The notes beneath the pieces are model-generated. The model did no database searches. It was not told the origin of the DNA and worked only from the letters and a program-made list of their open reading frames with translations. From the NCBI RefSeq assembly GCF_022346545.1, contig NZ_JAKRNU010000004.1, positions 186,001 to 250,000 of the forward strand: a stretch of DNA of 64,000 nt. The letters are read 5' to 3'. Each line of letters begins with the position of its first letter. Within the stretch, counting starts at the first letter, position 1. Source of the DNA: Sporosarcina sp. ACRSM. Its GTDB lineage: Bacteria; Bacillota; Bacilli; Bacillales_A; Planococcaceae. Positions 52,374-61,863 of this stretch are shown here, in pieces. A program made the translations under genes and the position numbers.

Positions 52374-53549
52374 TCACTTACTCAAATAAGCCCAAGCATA
52401 TTGCGCATAAAGTTCCGCGCCAGTAGCAAGCGCATCTTCGTCGATGTCAAAGTTGCCGTGGTGATGGGACCATTCTGTATCCTTTTCCGGATTTCCGCTG
52501 CCGACAAGTGCGAAGCTGCCCGGTGCTTCATCAAGGAAGAAGGAGAAATCTTCAGCGCCCATTGTGGGTTTTTCATCGTACAGTACACCCGCACCAAATG
52601 CTTCCGCTGCGACATGTTGGACAAGTTTTGCACTTGCTTCATCATTGATGACAGGTTGTGTACCACGGATGTATTCGACTTCTGCTGTTGCACCGTAAAT
52701 CGCTGCGACTTGTTCGGCATATTGGGAGATGCCTTTTTCAATTTCATCACGTGTGTCTTGATGGAATGTACGAACAGTTCCTTCGATCAGCGCGTTTTCA
52801 GCGATGACGTTGAAACGGGTACCGACTTCCATCTTCCCGACTGTTAAGACAGCCGGGCTTTGCGGGTCTATTGCCCGGGAAATGATCGTTTGCACATTCA
52901 TGACGAATGAAGATGCAACGATTGCCGCGTCGATGCAGTCTTCTGGCATGGCTCCATGTCCGCCTTTTCCTTTGAAATGCACTTTGAAAATATCCGCAGC
53001 GGCAAAGGACGGTCCCGGCGTGCAAGAAACTTTATGGGTCGGCATTTGGGACCAGATGTGGATGCCGAAAACATTATCGACACCTTCCATGGCGCCTTGT
53101 TCGACCATCGCCTTTGCCCCTTGTGCAATTTCCTCGGCAGGTTGAAACAGCAGACGAACATTGCCAGGTAGTTCGTCTCTCACATCCGCTAATGCTTTAG
53201 CGGCAATGAGGAGCATGGAAGTATGTGCGTCATGCCCACATGCATGCATTTTCCCGGCAATTTTGGAAGCGTAAGGGACATGTTTGTTTAATTGTTCTAC
53301 CGAAAGGGCATCCATGTCGCCGCGTAGGACCACTGTTTTGCCGCCGGAAGCCCCTTGGATTTCTGCGATGACGCCAGTCGGTTCCGTCTTCCGATAGGAA
53401 ATGCCGAGCTTGTCCAAATAGTCACAGACAAAGGCAGTTGTTTTTACTTCTTCAAAAGATAACTCTGGTTCGCTATGAAACTGGCGTCGCAGTGCAGTCA
53501 GTTCATCGCTGTATGCCTCGATCGCACTTTTAATTTTCTGATTAATCAT
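52374..53549 (-). CDS. M20-family amidohydrolase (second copy)
   Basis: A 391-residue zinc/manganese hydrolase related to hippurate and N-acetyl amino acid hydrolases: RRQFHSEPELSFEEVKTTAF, LRGDMDALSVEQL, MHACGHDAHTSMLL, LLFQPAEEIAQGAKAMV and the C-terminal MGAEDFSFFLDEAPGSFAL. It is distinct from the copy at 45750, with low similarity outside the motifs. ATG 53549 with GGAGG eight bases upstream is chosen. It follows a membrane carrier gene by 23 bases on the same strand, so the pair probably imports and deacylates an N-acyl amino acid or peptide. Confidence 0.9.
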   Translation of the reverse strand: MINQKIKSAIEAYSDELTALRRQFHSEPELSFEEVKTTAFVCDYLDKLGISYRKTEPTGVIAEIQGASGGKTVVLRGDMDALSVEQLNKHVPYASKIAGKMHACGHDAHTSMLLIAAKALADVRDELPGNVRLLFQPAEEIAQGAKAMVEQGAMEGVDNVFGIHIWSQMPTHKVSCTPGPSFAAADIFKVHFKGKGGHGAMPEDCIDAAIVASSFVMNVQTIISRAIDPQSPAVLTVGKMEVGTRFNVIAENALIEGTVRTFHQDTRDEIEKGISQYAEQVAAIYGATAEVEYIRGTQPVINDEASAKLVQHVAAEAFGAGVLYDEKPTMGAEDFSFFLDEAPGSFALVGSGNPEKDTEWSHHHGNFDIDEDALATGAELYAQYAWAYLSK

Positions 53550-53572
53550 AGTGTTGTCCTCCTGTACCATTA

Positions 53573-54760
53573 TTACAAGAATCCGACGAAGAAGCCTGCA
53601 AGGATGACCGATACAATCGTTACGCTTATAAACCCGCCGACAAGCATCGGTGGCAGCATATGACTGGTCAACGCTTCTCGCTCTTTTTCATCTTCCGTCA
53701 ATGAATTAATGACTTCGTTGGTAATGATGTAGTCCGCAGGGAAGCCATACAATGCAGTTAACGATACAGCAAACGCCAATTCTTTACTGACCCCTAATAC
53801 TTTTCCGATGATGAACGAGAAGATGTACATACCGATGACGCCCAAAACGATACATACGATTAGCGGATAAAGAATTTCCATCATCATAGAAGGCGTCGCC
53901 ACTTTCAAACCGTCAAATACGAAGAGCATCAAGACAAGGATCGCTATCCCGAACCCGTTCGCTTTTTGCAACACTTGGCGCTCTAGAAAGCCGACGCTTG
54001 CCCCGATAATACCAAATAGAAGACAGAGAACGTAAGGGCTGACCGAAACAATCGGTTCAAGCCATGTTGAAGTCAGGTAAGCAAGATACCCGACGATGGC
54101 GAGACGGAAAAACTTAAAGTAATCGGTGTTGTATTTTTCAGGCAATTTACGGAACAACTTTAGTTCTTGTTTCGGTTCTGTATCAGATAAAGTACTTGAG
54201 TTTTCAACCGCTAATTCGCCTTTACGGTATTTCGCAAGAAGTCTTTTCCCTTCTTTGTTCAGTACAATTGACGTTAATGGGTAGCCAGCAAACCCTTGCA
54301 TCGCATAAATGACGATGGCAAATACGGACAATGTGGCAAGCCCGGCATCCGCAGCACCCTCTGACATGATCAAAGCAGACACAATACCCCCAACAAGAGG
54401 CGGAATGGCAACCAAGACTGTTTTAAAATCGAAAATAAGTGCGCCGATTGTAAAGAGGACGACGACAATTCCTAAAATTCCCGCAAGTGATATTAAAATG
54501 GTTTTCCATTGCTCTTTCAGTTGTTGAAGAGACAATAGGGTACCCATATTTGTAATCAGTAGATAAATCATCATCGAAGCGACAACGGGTGGTATACCGG
54601 CAGTTGCAACGATATCGGTTGGAAAGAATGTCCAATAACCAAGCAAGAACAGGACTGCACAAACGAAAACAGAAGGGATCCATGCTTTAGTTCGCACAGA
54701 TACCAAATCTCCAATAAATAAAACAGCAACGACAATGACTAATGCAAGCATCTGTGCCAT
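53573..54760 (-). CDS. Membrane carrier paired with the M20 hydrolase
   Basis: A 395-residue membrane protein with about ten helices. N-terminal LALVIVVAVLFIGDLVSVRT, a repeat-like pair of glycine/proline-rich re-entrant regions (AIPPLVGGIVSALIMSEGAADAG and SLTALYGFPADYIITNEVIN) and a central hydrophilic loop (about 175-205, GKRLLAKYRKGELAVENSST). The shape resembles GltS-like or other ion-coupled carriers, but I cannot assign a known family. The start ATG 54760 follows AAAGGGGAAAT. Gene order with the hydrolase implies it supplies the substrate. Confidence 0.72.
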   Translation of the reverse strand: MAQMLALVIVVAVLFIGDLVSVRTKAWIPSVFVCAVLFLLGYWTFFPTDIVATAGIPPVVASMMIYLLITNMGTLLSLQQLKEQWKTILISLAGILGIVVVLFTIGALIFDFKTVLVAIPPLVGGIVSALIMSEGAADAGLATLSVFAIVIYAMQGFAGYPLTSIVLNKEGKRLLAKYRKGELAVENSSTLSDTEPKQELKLFRKLPEKYNTDYFKFFRLAIVGYLAYLTSTWLEPIVSVSPYVLCLLFGIIGASVGFLERQVLQKANGFGIAILVLMLFVFDGLKVATPSMMMEILYPLIVCIVLGVIGMYIFSFIIGKVLGVSKELAFAVSLTALYGFPADYIITNEVINSLTEDEKEREALTSHMLPPMLVGGFISVTIVSVILAGFFVGFL

Positions 54761-54960
54761 TAGAATTTCCCCTTTCAGATTTAAAAGAATTTTAAATAGA
54801 ATAACATGAAAGTTTGTGAAATAAAAGCGTATTTTGTATATTTACAATAATATTTTTAAATAATTGGTAGTGGAAATGTTTAATTGGGAAACACTGCTAT
54901 AAAAGGTTGGAAGGAGATGATTATTATTTTGTTTGTTTTACTCACTTTTGTCGGATAATA

Positions 54961-55022
54961 AAAAGGAAGAGGTTATCCTTGCAGTCAGTATGTAATGACT
55001 TGAAAGAAAGCCTCTTCCTTTT
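54961..55022 (-). terminator. Terminator of the two-component system operon
   Basis: AAAAGGAAGAGG (54961-54972) pairs with CCTCTTCCTTTT (55011-55022) around a 38-base loop with weaker internal pairing. On the minus strand a short T-tract follows. Confidence 0.7.
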
Positions 55023-55032
55023 TGCGCTTTTA

Positions 55033-56436
55033 TTATTTCGGAAGGGAAATGGTGAATTTTGTTCCGTTCCCTTTTTCGCTTGTGACGTCAATTGTACCAT
55101 CGTGCATCATGACGAGCTGTTTGACGATGGACAGCCCGAGACCGAATTCGCCGTAAGGATTGGTGGTCCGGGAGACGATCGCTTTGTAAAAACGGCCCCA
55201 AATTTTCTCAACATCATCAGGATCGATGCCGATGCCCGTGTCTTCGATTTCAATGATTGTTGAATTTTCTTTTTCGAATCCACGTAAATGGATGGTCCCA
55301 TTATCCGTAAATTGAATGCTGTTTTTCGTAATGTTGATCAATATCTGTGTCAGCCGATCATAGTCGGCAACGACCCGTACCGTTGGATCGGCTGTGACGA
55401 TGATGGTGTCGTTCCGTTCGTCCGCCATGCCTTCCAGTTGGTCTTGGATGACTTCCAGCAGTTCGATCAGTTGGATGTCTTGTTTGAGCAATGTCACTTG
55501 GTTGGAACGGATTTTTTCGTAATCCAAGTTTTCGTTGACGAGCCGGATCAGTCGCATCGTTTCATTGCTGGCTAACTGGAGCCCTTTTTCTTTTTCAGAT
55601 TCGGAGATCATATCGTTTTTCAAGCCTTCGATGATGCCTCGGATCGTCGTCAGTGGCGTGCGCAACTCATGGGACACATCGGCCATGAACTGGCGGCGCC
55701 TGTTTTCCAGATTTTCGATTTCCTCCATTGAAGCATCGAGTTTTTCCACCATCTCATTGAAGTCTCCGGCAAGCTCACCGATTTCGTCAAAATGTGAGGA
55801 GGGGATCCGGACGGAATAATCACCTTGCGCAATGGCGGAAGTCGCAAGTTGAAGTCGTTTAATGCGCTTTACATGGAAAGTCGATAAGATCCAGCTGAGC
55901 AAGAGGGCGATCGCTAATGCGATAAATGTTGTGACAAGCAAAAAGTTATTGACCTGTGAAATGACTTCGCGTGACCCTTTAATCGGTGACGTTAACAGAA
56001 TGCCGCCGACAAATCGATGGTTTTGGATATAGGGAAGGAGGACGAAGGTGACGGCTTCGTCGAATCGTTTGAAATCCTGTTTAACAATGACCGTATGGCC
56101 GCTTTTAATATCATGCCATTCGTCTTCATTCAGCTCAATGAGCGGGGTTTTTAGCCCAGTCGAATAAATGATGGCTGATCTTTCATCGAAAAGACTATAT
56201 TGGATATCGCGTCCGTCCAGTACAAGCCCATACGATTGCAAAATGCTTGACGAATTGCGCGGATTCCGTTCAATATCGCGTAAAATAGTTTGTCCATACG
56301 CGGCGAGCTCATCGGTTTTATTGGTATAGACAAATTGTTCGACGTAATGGGAAAACAGCAGACTCAAGATAAGAAAGGCGATGACAATAACGCTGACGTG
56401 GCTGGCGAGCTGCTGATACAAATATTTGATTTTCAT
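55033..56436 (-). CDS. Sensor histidine kinase (CssS-like)
   Basis: A 467-residue membrane kinase. Two transmembrane helices (about 14-34 and 163-185) flank a 130-residue extracytoplasmic sensor, followed by HAMP (about 186-240), the phosphoacceptor H-box ADVSHELRTPLTTIRGIIEG (about 252-271), N-box NITKNSIQFT, and ATP-binding EDTGIGIDPDDVEKIWGRFYK, GEFGLGLSIVKQLV. Its start overlaps the response regulator stop by four bases. Proximity to an HtrA-family protease suggests a role in envelope or secretion stress like CssS of B. subtilis; that assignment is inference from context. Confidence 0.9.
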   Translation of the reverse strand: MKIKYLYQQLASHVSVIVIAFLILSLLFSHYVEQFVYTNKTDELAAYGQTILRDIERNPRNSSSILQSYGLVLDGRDIQYSLFDERSAIIYSTGLKTPLIELNEDEWHDIKSGHTVIVKQDFKRFDEAVTFVLLPYIQNHRFVGGILLTSPIKGSREVISQVNNFLLVTTFIALAIALLLSWILSTFHVKRIKRLQLATSAIAQGDYSVRIPSSHFDEIGELAGDFNEMVEKLDASMEEIENLENRRRQFMADVSHELRTPLTTIRGIIEGLKNDMISESEKEKGLQLASNETMRLIRLVNENLDYEKIRSNQVTLLKQDIQLIELLEVIQDQLEGMADERNDTIIVTADPTVRVVADYDRLTQILINITKNSIQFTDNGTIHLRGFEKENSTIIEIEDTGIGIDPDDVEKIWGRFYKAIVSRTTNPYGEFGLGLSIVKQLVMMHDGTIDVTSEKGNGTKFTISLPK

Positions 56437-57134
56437 GTATCGGCACCACTCGTCTCATCGAATCGATAGCCGACGCCCCAAACCGTATGGAAGAAAGGTT
56501 GTTCGTCTGTAGCAATTTTTGTCCGAAGACGTTTAATGTGAACGTCGACCGTTCGATCGTCTCCGTAAAAATCATAGCCCCAAACGCGATCGAGCAGTTG
56601 TTCACGTGAAAATACTTGTTTCGGGTGTTGCACAAAATGGGTGAGCAGATCGAATTCTTTCGGTGTCAAATTGTGGATCGGCTTACCGTCGAGCAATACT
56701 TCGCGTGTGTTCTGATTGATTTTAAAATGGGTTGTTTCCAACACACCTTCTTCCAATGGAGGTTTTTTGGGGGAAGCATATCTGCGTGTTACGGCTTTGA
56801 TACGGGCCATCAAGGCAAGAGGGCTGAATGGTTTGGTGACGTAATCATCCGCCCCCATTTCAAGGCCGAGCACTTGATCCGATTCACTATCCTTCGCTGT
56901 AAGCATAATGATCGGCGTCGGGAAACCTTGCTGTCGTAAAGTGCGGCAAATTGTCACCCCATCCATGCCGGGAAGCATCCAGTCGACAATCAAGCAGTCC
57001 CACTCCGCTTCACGTGCTCGGTTGAAGCCTGCAAGACCGTCTTTCACAAATTCCCCTTTGATGCCTTCCTTCGAGAAAAAGAGTTCAATCATCGACGAGA
57101 CGCTTTCATTGTCTTCGATCACTAAAATTTTCAA
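56433..57134 (-). CDS. OmpR/PhoB-family response regulator (CssR-like)
   Basis: A 233-residue regulator. The receiver domain has the acidic pair in VIEDNES, phospho-acceptor Asp in CLIVDWMLPGMDG (about residue 51), Thr in MLTAKD and Lys in DYVTKPFSPLALMARIKA. The C-terminal winged helix includes LTPKEFDLLTHFVQHPKQVFSREQLLDRVWGYDFYGDDRTVDVHIKRLRTKI. It is co-transcribed with the kinase. Likely target genes are the HtrA-family protease upstream and its own operon (inference). Confidence 0.93.
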   Translation of the reverse strand: MKILVIEDNESVSSMIELFFSKEGIKGEFVKDGLAGFNRAREAEWDCLIVDWMLPGMDGVTICRTLRQQGFPTPIIMLTAKDSESDQVLGLEMGADDYVTKPFSPLALMARIKAVTRRYASPKKPPLEEGVLETTHFKINQNTREVLLDGKPIHNLTPKEFDLLTHFVQHPKQVFSREQLLDRVWGYDFYGDDRTVDVHIKRLRTKIATDEQPFFHTVWGVGYRFDETSGADT

Positions 57135-57191
57135 AAAATCGCCTCCTCACGAGCCACAAGTTTCTTTCATTATAATGTAAATTAATTGTCC

Positions 57192-58121
57192 TTACATTCC
57201 CGGACGATGATCCATGAAGTTTTGATAGGCAAAACCTTTCACTTCATCCTCGCTATATGTCTTCAATAACTCGTTCACCAAATGAGGGTGCATGGATGCA
57301 TCTTCCAAATCGACAATTTTCTCTGAAATGCCATCGAAATCGGAGCCGAAGCCGATTTGTTTGACGCCGCCCAATGAACAGAAATGATCGATATGGGCAA
57401 TCAAATCTGCAATGGTCGCCGGTCCGTTTTCTTTCACAAATGGCGGGTGGTACACAACATGGATCATGCCATTTTTGGCAAACAATGCTTTCGCTTGTTC
57501 GTCTGTCAAATTCCGGACATGGTTGCGGAGCGTTTTGGAGTTGGAATGGCTGGCAATCGGATAGTCGGCTTTCTGGATGACATCCCAAAATGCTTTCTCA
57601 CTTAAATGGGAAACATCAGTCAAAATTTGACGCTCATTGTTGAAGGCAATGATTTCACTGCCGAATGACGTAATGCCTGCACCGCGTTTTTCGCCAGCGC
57701 CGTCTGCGGCGAGATTGGCATTGTTCCAAGTGAGCCCGATGGAACGGACGCCCAATTCGTATAAAATCGACAGTTTTTGCAAGTCATTCCCGATGGCGTC
57801 GACTCCTTCCAGTGTCAATAGAGCACCGATTTCATCGTCTTGCAACTGGTCGAGATCCACCCATTGTTTTATCAGTTTCATCTGTGGGTTTTTCCCAAGC
57901 ACATCTGTGTAGAAATAATGGACTTGGTCTAAGGCCGCTTGGAATTTCTGATCGGATTTGATCGAAGGGGGGATGAAAATCGCGAATGCTTGGACTTTGA
58001 CGCCTCCCGCTTTCAATTTTTCATAGTTGGCGTCCAATTCCGGCTCATTCTGGAATGCCATACCGCCTTGCGCTGCGGCTAATTTCATCAAGACATCACA
58101 GTGTAAATCAATGATTTTCAT
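57192..58121 (-). CDS. M19-family (renal-type) dipeptidase
   Basis: A 309-residue zinc dipeptidase. Metal-site motifs are IIDLHCDVLMKLA (HxD, residues 3-15), ALLTLEGVDAIG (Glu), IASHSNSKTLRNHVRNL (His) and IGFGSDFDGI (Asp). It has no signal peptide and is cytoplasmic, so it probably hydrolyses dipeptides or cyclic dipeptide-derived products. It lies between the HtrA and response-regulator genes on the same strand, but gaps of 57 and 241 bases with a terminator between htrA and it suggest separate transcription. The start ATG 58121 is preceded by AAAGGGGTT. Confidence 0.9.
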   Translation of the reverse strand: MKIIDLHCDVLMKLAAAQGGMAFQNEPELDANYEKLKAGGVKVQAFAIFIPPSIKSDQKFQAALDQVHYFYTDVLGKNPQMKLIKQWVDLDQLQDDEIGALLTLEGVDAIGNDLQKLSILYELGVRSIGLTWNNANLAADGAGEKRGAGITSFGSEIIAFNNERQILTDVSHLSEKAFWDVIQKADYPIASHSNSKTLRNHVRNLTDEQAKALFAKNGMIHVVYHPPFVKENGPATIADLIAHIDHFCSLGGVKQIGFGSDFDGISEKIVDLEDASMHPHLVNELLKTYSEDEVKGFAYQNFMDHRPGM

Positions 58122-58202
58122 CTGTCATAAACCCCTTTCCAGTCGCTTGAATTTTCTGGGTATTGATCTTTCCATTATATCATTGGAGATGGAGGAATGT
58201 GA

Positions 58203-58233
58203 AAGGCCTCTCCTTGGAGTAAGAAGAGGCCTT
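58203..58233. terminator. Terminator downstream of the HtrA-family gene
   Basis: AAGGCCTCT (58203-58211) and AGAGGCCTT (58225-58233) are perfect arms. On the minus strand TTCACATTCC follows, so it is T-poor. Confidence 0.65.
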
Positions 58234-58358
58234 CAGCCTGTTGACAAACGCTCGCATCCGTTGTTGCTCGTCTCGCTCGTCCGCTCATGAACTTTAGTTC
58301 GATTCGCGTCTTCACTCGTCTTCGCGCCTAGGCTGACAAGCGTTTTCAATCAGGCTGA
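58233..58358. repeat. Long inverted repeat between the dipeptidase and htrA genes
   Basis: TCAGCCTG..AAACGCT (58233-58252) is repeated inversely as AGCGTTT..CAGGCTGA (58339-58358), with 15 of 20 positions matching. The enclosed 86 bases contain CGTCT/GTC-rich tracts (CTCGTC repeated). It immediately follows the stop of the htrA gene on the minus strand. Confidence 0.6.
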
Positions 58359-58362
58359 GGAA

Positions 58363-59586
58363 TTATTCCGTAACAGAGGCGTTGTTTGTCAATTTGACGT
58401 CAATGGTTTTCTTGTCTGCGCCGCGATAAATGTCGAAGGTGGCTGTATCGCCGATTTTCAGTTCGGTGTACAAGAATTTACGTAGTTCTGCAGAGTTATT
58501 AATAGCTGTTCCATTGATGCCTGTGATGACATCTTCCGATTGCAGTCCTGCTTTAGCTGCAGCGGATTGTGGATCGACATTGGCAACCATCACGCCGCCT
58601 TTCACTTCTAAAGGAAGGTTTTGCAAGTGCATATTCGGCACTTGCTCCAGATCCATCAGGCCGATGCCGATGTATGGACGATCAATTTTTCCGTGCGTTT
58701 CCATTTCTTTGATGAGCGGCATTACTTCATTGCTCGGAATGGCGAAGCCGAGTCCTTCCACACCGCTCTCGGAAATTTTTAAGCTGTTGATGCCGATAAC
58801 TTGTCCAGCCGCATTCAACAAGGCACCGCCGCTGTTTCCGGGGTTGATGGCGGCATCGGTTTGGATGACGTTCATCTCCCATTCGCCAGCGGACGTATTG
58901 ACGTTAATGGAACGATTGACGGCACTGACGATTCCTTGCGTAACCGTACCGGAAAAGTCGAGGCCGAGCGGATTGCCGATTGCCACCACTTCATCCCCGG
59001 CACGAAGTGTATCGGAGTCGCCGAATTCAAGCACGGTTTCAGCGTATTTCGCATCGATGGTCAAGACCGCCAAATCACTCAATGCGTCCTTGCCAACAAG
59101 GTCCGCGGTCGTTTTCTCACCGCTTTCCAGTGAAATCTCAAGCTTTTCCGCGCCCTCGATGACGTGATTGTTTGTCACGATATATGCTTTGTCGCCATCA
59201 ATCTTATAGATGACACCCGAACCGGATCCTCTTTGGATCGCTTCCGCATTTTGGGCGAAACGGTTGCCCGGCGTTTGGTAATTGACAATGCCGACAATCG
59301 CGCTGGATGCTTGCTCGACCATGTCCGCCAGTGATGTTGGATTTTTCACCGTTGTTTGCTGGACATTATAAGGCGTGGCATTCGAAGTGACAGGTGCCGT
59401 TCCTTCAGAGTTTGCTTGTAATAGATCGGTGTTGGCCACCACCCCCAATGTGAGCATCGAACCGATGACACCTGCTCCGATTGTTGATAAAAACCGTTTG
59501 CCAGCATGACTTTTGTTCTTGCGAGGTTTTACAACTTCCACTGTGGTCTCTTGAACTATTTCTACATCTTTTTCTTTTTCCATCAT
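58363..59586 (-). CDS. htrA: HtrA/DegP-family membrane-anchored serine protease
   Basis: A 407-residue protease that degrades misfolded proteins at the membrane surface. A basic cytoplasmic N terminus precedes a single helix (about 30-52, FLSTIGAGVIGSMLTLGVVA). The trypsin-like domain carries the triad H in YIVTNNHVIEGAE, D in DALSDLAVLTID and S in DAAINPGNSGGALLNAAG. One PDZ domain (about 305-395, GGVMVANVDPQSAAAKAGLQ, DVITGINGTAINNSAELRKF) binds substrate C termini. Starts at ATG 59586 or 59583 both fit the GGGAGG site. A CssRS-like two-component system lies 1.2 kb downstream on the same strand. Confidence 0.93.
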   Translation of the reverse strand: MMEKEKDVEIVQETTVEVVKPRKNKSHAGKRFLSTIGAGVIGSMLTLGVVANTDLLQANSEGTAPVTSNATPYNVQQTTVKNPTSLADMVEQASSAIVGIVNYQTPGNRFAQNAEAIQRGSGSGVIYKIDGDKAYIVTNNHVIEGAEKLEISLESGEKTTADLVGKDALSDLAVLTIDAKYAETVLEFGDSDTLRAGDEVVAIGNPLGLDFSGTVTQGIVSAVNRSINVNTSAGEWEMNVIQTDAAINPGNSGGALLNAAGQVIGINSLKISESGVEGLGFAIPSNEVMPLIKEMETHGKIDRPYIGIGLMDLEQVPNMHLQNLPLEVKGGVMVANVDPQSAAAKAGLQSEDVITGINGTAINNSAELRKFLYTELKIGDTATFDIYRGADKKTIDVKLTNNASVTE

Positions 59587-59893
59587 TCATTCCTCCCGTT
59601 CGATTTCTGTACCTTTATCCTAATGGAAAAATATGAACAAATTATTACGGGGACATGAACAATTGGTTAATGGTCTATCATTCTATTAATGTCGAATCGC
59701 TGTCGAAAGATTCTCAGTGGTTAATAGTTGAATTATTAATTCTAGTCTGACAGAATGAGGGGACAAGCTTCTTAGTAGGGATGTAAGCGTCATCACTTAT
59801 CTTTTTGTTGATTGTTGCGCATACAGCGGAAGTTTGCGACGTATAGTAGCGGTGTTTGCAAAAAACTTATTCACAAACAGGGAGGAATGAAAG
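59587..59893. other. Intergenic region between htrA and aldehyde dehydrogenase
   Basis: A 307-base divergent gap. It must hold promoters for both genes. I see AT-rich tracts near 59640-59750 but no promoter pair or operator that I can support with confidence, and no open frame with a ribosome site. Confidence 0.4.
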
Positions 59894-61435
59894 ATGGTTC
59901 AAGCAGTAGAGAATCAGGTTTATGCATTTCCAAACACAAAAGGGGCAAAAGTGAATTTTAAGGAACGCTACGACAATTACATCGGCGGGAAATGGACAGC
60001 GCCGGTTAAAGGTCAATACTTTGATAATCCGACTCCAGTAACAGGAAAGGTCTTCACGAAAGTGGCACGTTCGACAGCAGAAGATATCGAACTTGCGCTA
60101 GATGCGGCACATGCTGCAAAGGATGCTTGGGGGAAGACGTCTGTTACGGAACGTTCAAATATTTTATTGAAAATTGCAGATCGCATTGAGCAGAATCTTG
60201 AAATGCTGGCAGTTGCGGAAACGTGGGAGAACGGGAAACCGGTCCGTGAAACGTTGAACGCGGATTTACCGCTTGCAATTGATCATTTCCGTTATTTTGC
60301 AAGTGCTATCCGTGCACAGGAAGGCGGCGTCAGCCAAATCGATAATGATACGGTTGCGTATCATTTCCATGAGCCGATCGGGGTTGTCGGGCAGATTATC
60401 CCTTGGAACTTCCCGATCTTAATGGCTGTGTGGAAATTGGCACCGGCACTTGCTGCTGGAAACTGTGTCGTATTGAAACCGGCTGAACAGACACCGGCAT
60501 CCATTATGGTGCTGATCGAGTTAATTGAGGACTTGCTGCCGGCAGGCGTTGTCAATGTCGTTAACGGTTTTGGTCTGGAAGCCGGGAAGCCGCTTGCATC
60601 GAGTCCGCGTATCGGGAAAATCGCCTTTACAGGTGAAACGACAACAGGTCGTCTTATCATGCAATACGCATCACAAACGGCCATTCCGGTCACGCTTGAG
60701 CTGGGCGGTAAATCACCGAATATCTTCTTTGAAGATGTTATGGAAGCAGACGACGCATTTTTGGATAAGGCGGTCGAAGGCTTTGTCATGTTCGCCTTGA
60801 ACCAAGGGGAAGTCTGTACATGCCCATCCCGTGCACTGATCCAAGAATCGATTTACGATAAATTCATGGAGCGTGCGCTGGAGCGCGTCAAAGCGATTAA
60901 AACCGGTAATCCGCTCGATCCGACAGTGATGATGGGGGCACAGGCTTCTACAGAGCAATTGGAGAAGATCCTTTCTTATTTGGATATCGGGAAACAGGAA
61001 GGTGCGGAATGCCTGATTGGCGGCGAGCAGAATAAACTGGACGGCGAGTTGGCAGACGGTTACTATGTGAAACCGACCGTTTTCAAAGGCGATAACAAAA
61101 TGCGTATTTTCCAAGAAGAGATTTTCGGTCCGGTTGTTTCCGTAACAACGTTTAAAACGAAAGAGGAAGCACTTGAAATCGCGAATGATACATTATACGG
61201 TCTCGGTTCTGCCGTTTGGACGCGCGATATCAATACAGCTTATCGCTTCGGCCGTGAAATCAAGGCGGGGCGCGTTTGGACAAATTGCTACCACGTCTAT
61301 CCGGCGCACGCTGCATTCGGTGGTTACAAAGCGTCCGGTGTCGGCCGTGAAAATCACTTGATGATGCTCAGCCATTATCAGCAGACGAAAAACATGCTCG
61401 TCAGCTACAACGAAAACAAACAAGGCTTCTTTTGA
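59894..61435 (+). CDS. Aldehyde dehydrogenase (ExaC/AcoD-type)
   Basis: A 513-residue NAD-dependent enzyme. Motifs are [20 protein letters not shown] (residues 157-176), the coenzyme-binding [13 protein letters not shown], catalytic Glu in [16 protein letters not shown] and catalytic Cys in [14 protein letters not shown] (about residue 305), then [14 protein letters not shown] and [24 protein letters not shown]. It belongs to the acetaldehyde/aliphatic aldehyde group whose gene is typically followed by a DUF779 gene, as here. The start ATG 59894 has GGGAGGAATGAAAG upstream. Confidence 0.94.
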   Translation: MVQAVENQVYAFPNTKGAKVNFKERYDNYIGGKWTAPVKGQYFDNPTPVTGKVFTKVARSTAEDIELALDAAHAAKDAWGKTSVTERSNILLKIADRIEQNLEMLAVAETWENGKPVRETLNADLPLAIDHFRYFASAIRAQEGGVSQIDNDTVAYHFHEPIGVVGQIIPWNFPILMAVWKLAPALAAGNCVVLKPAEQTPASIMVLIELIEDLLPAGVVNVVNGFGLEAGKPLASSPRIGKIAFTGETTTGRLIMQYASQTAIPVTLELGGKSPNIFFEDVMEADDAFLDKAVEGFVMFALNQGEVCTCPSRALIQESIYDKFMERALERVKAIKTGNPLDPTVMMGAQASTEQLEKILSYLDIGKQEGAECLIGGEQNKLDGELADGYYVKPTVFKGDNKMRIFQEEIFGPVVSVTTFKTKEEALEIANDTLYGLGSAVWTRDINTAYRFGREIKAGRVWTNCYHVYPAHAAFGGYKASGVGRENHLMMLSHYQQTKNMLVSYNENKQGFF

Positions 61436-61459
61436 TCGAATAGAAGGGAGAGAGTGTGG

Positions 61460-61816
61460 ATGATTGAACGCGTTATCGCAACCGATGCTGCACTTGAACT
61501 CATTGCCCTTTTGCAAAAGAAGCACGGTCCGCTCATGTTCCACCAATCGGGCGGCTGCTGTGACGGCTCGTCACCGATGTGCTACCCGGACGGAGAACTG
61601 ATCATCGGGGATCAGGATGTCCTGCTAGGATATATCGGAGAGACGCCGTTCTATATGCATCAGAACCAGTTCGAGTACTGGAAGCATACACAGTTGATCA
61701 TCGATGTCGTGGAAGGGCGGGGCGGTATGTTTTCATTGGAAGGTGTCGAAGGTAAACGCTTTTTGACCAGATCACGCGCATTTACCGCGGAGGAAAATCG
61801 GGAACTACAAATCTAA
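61460..61816 (+). CDS. DUF779-family protein, partner of the aldehyde dehydrogenase
   Basis: A 118-residue protein of the DUF779 family, found almost always directly downstream of this type of aldehyde dehydrogenase. Hallmarks are LLQKKHGPLMFHQSGGCCDGSSPMCY (about residues 16-41, cysteine-rich, probably metal-binding), DVLLGYIGETPFYM and GGMFSLEGVEGKRFLTRSRAF. The molecular role is not established. ATG 61460 with AAGGGAGAGAG upstream is chosen rather than the earlier ATG 61454. It starts 24 bases after the dehydrogenase stop. Confidence 0.9.
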   Translation: MIERVIATDAALELIALLQKKHGPLMFHQSGGCCDGSSPMCYPDGELIIGDQDVLLGYIGETPFYMHQNQFEYWKHTQLIIDVVEGRGGMFSLEGVEGKRFLTRSRAFTAEENRELQI

Positions 61817-61863
61817 ATTTCAAAAAGGGGCGCGCTCATTGTCAGAGATGAGCACGTCCCTTT

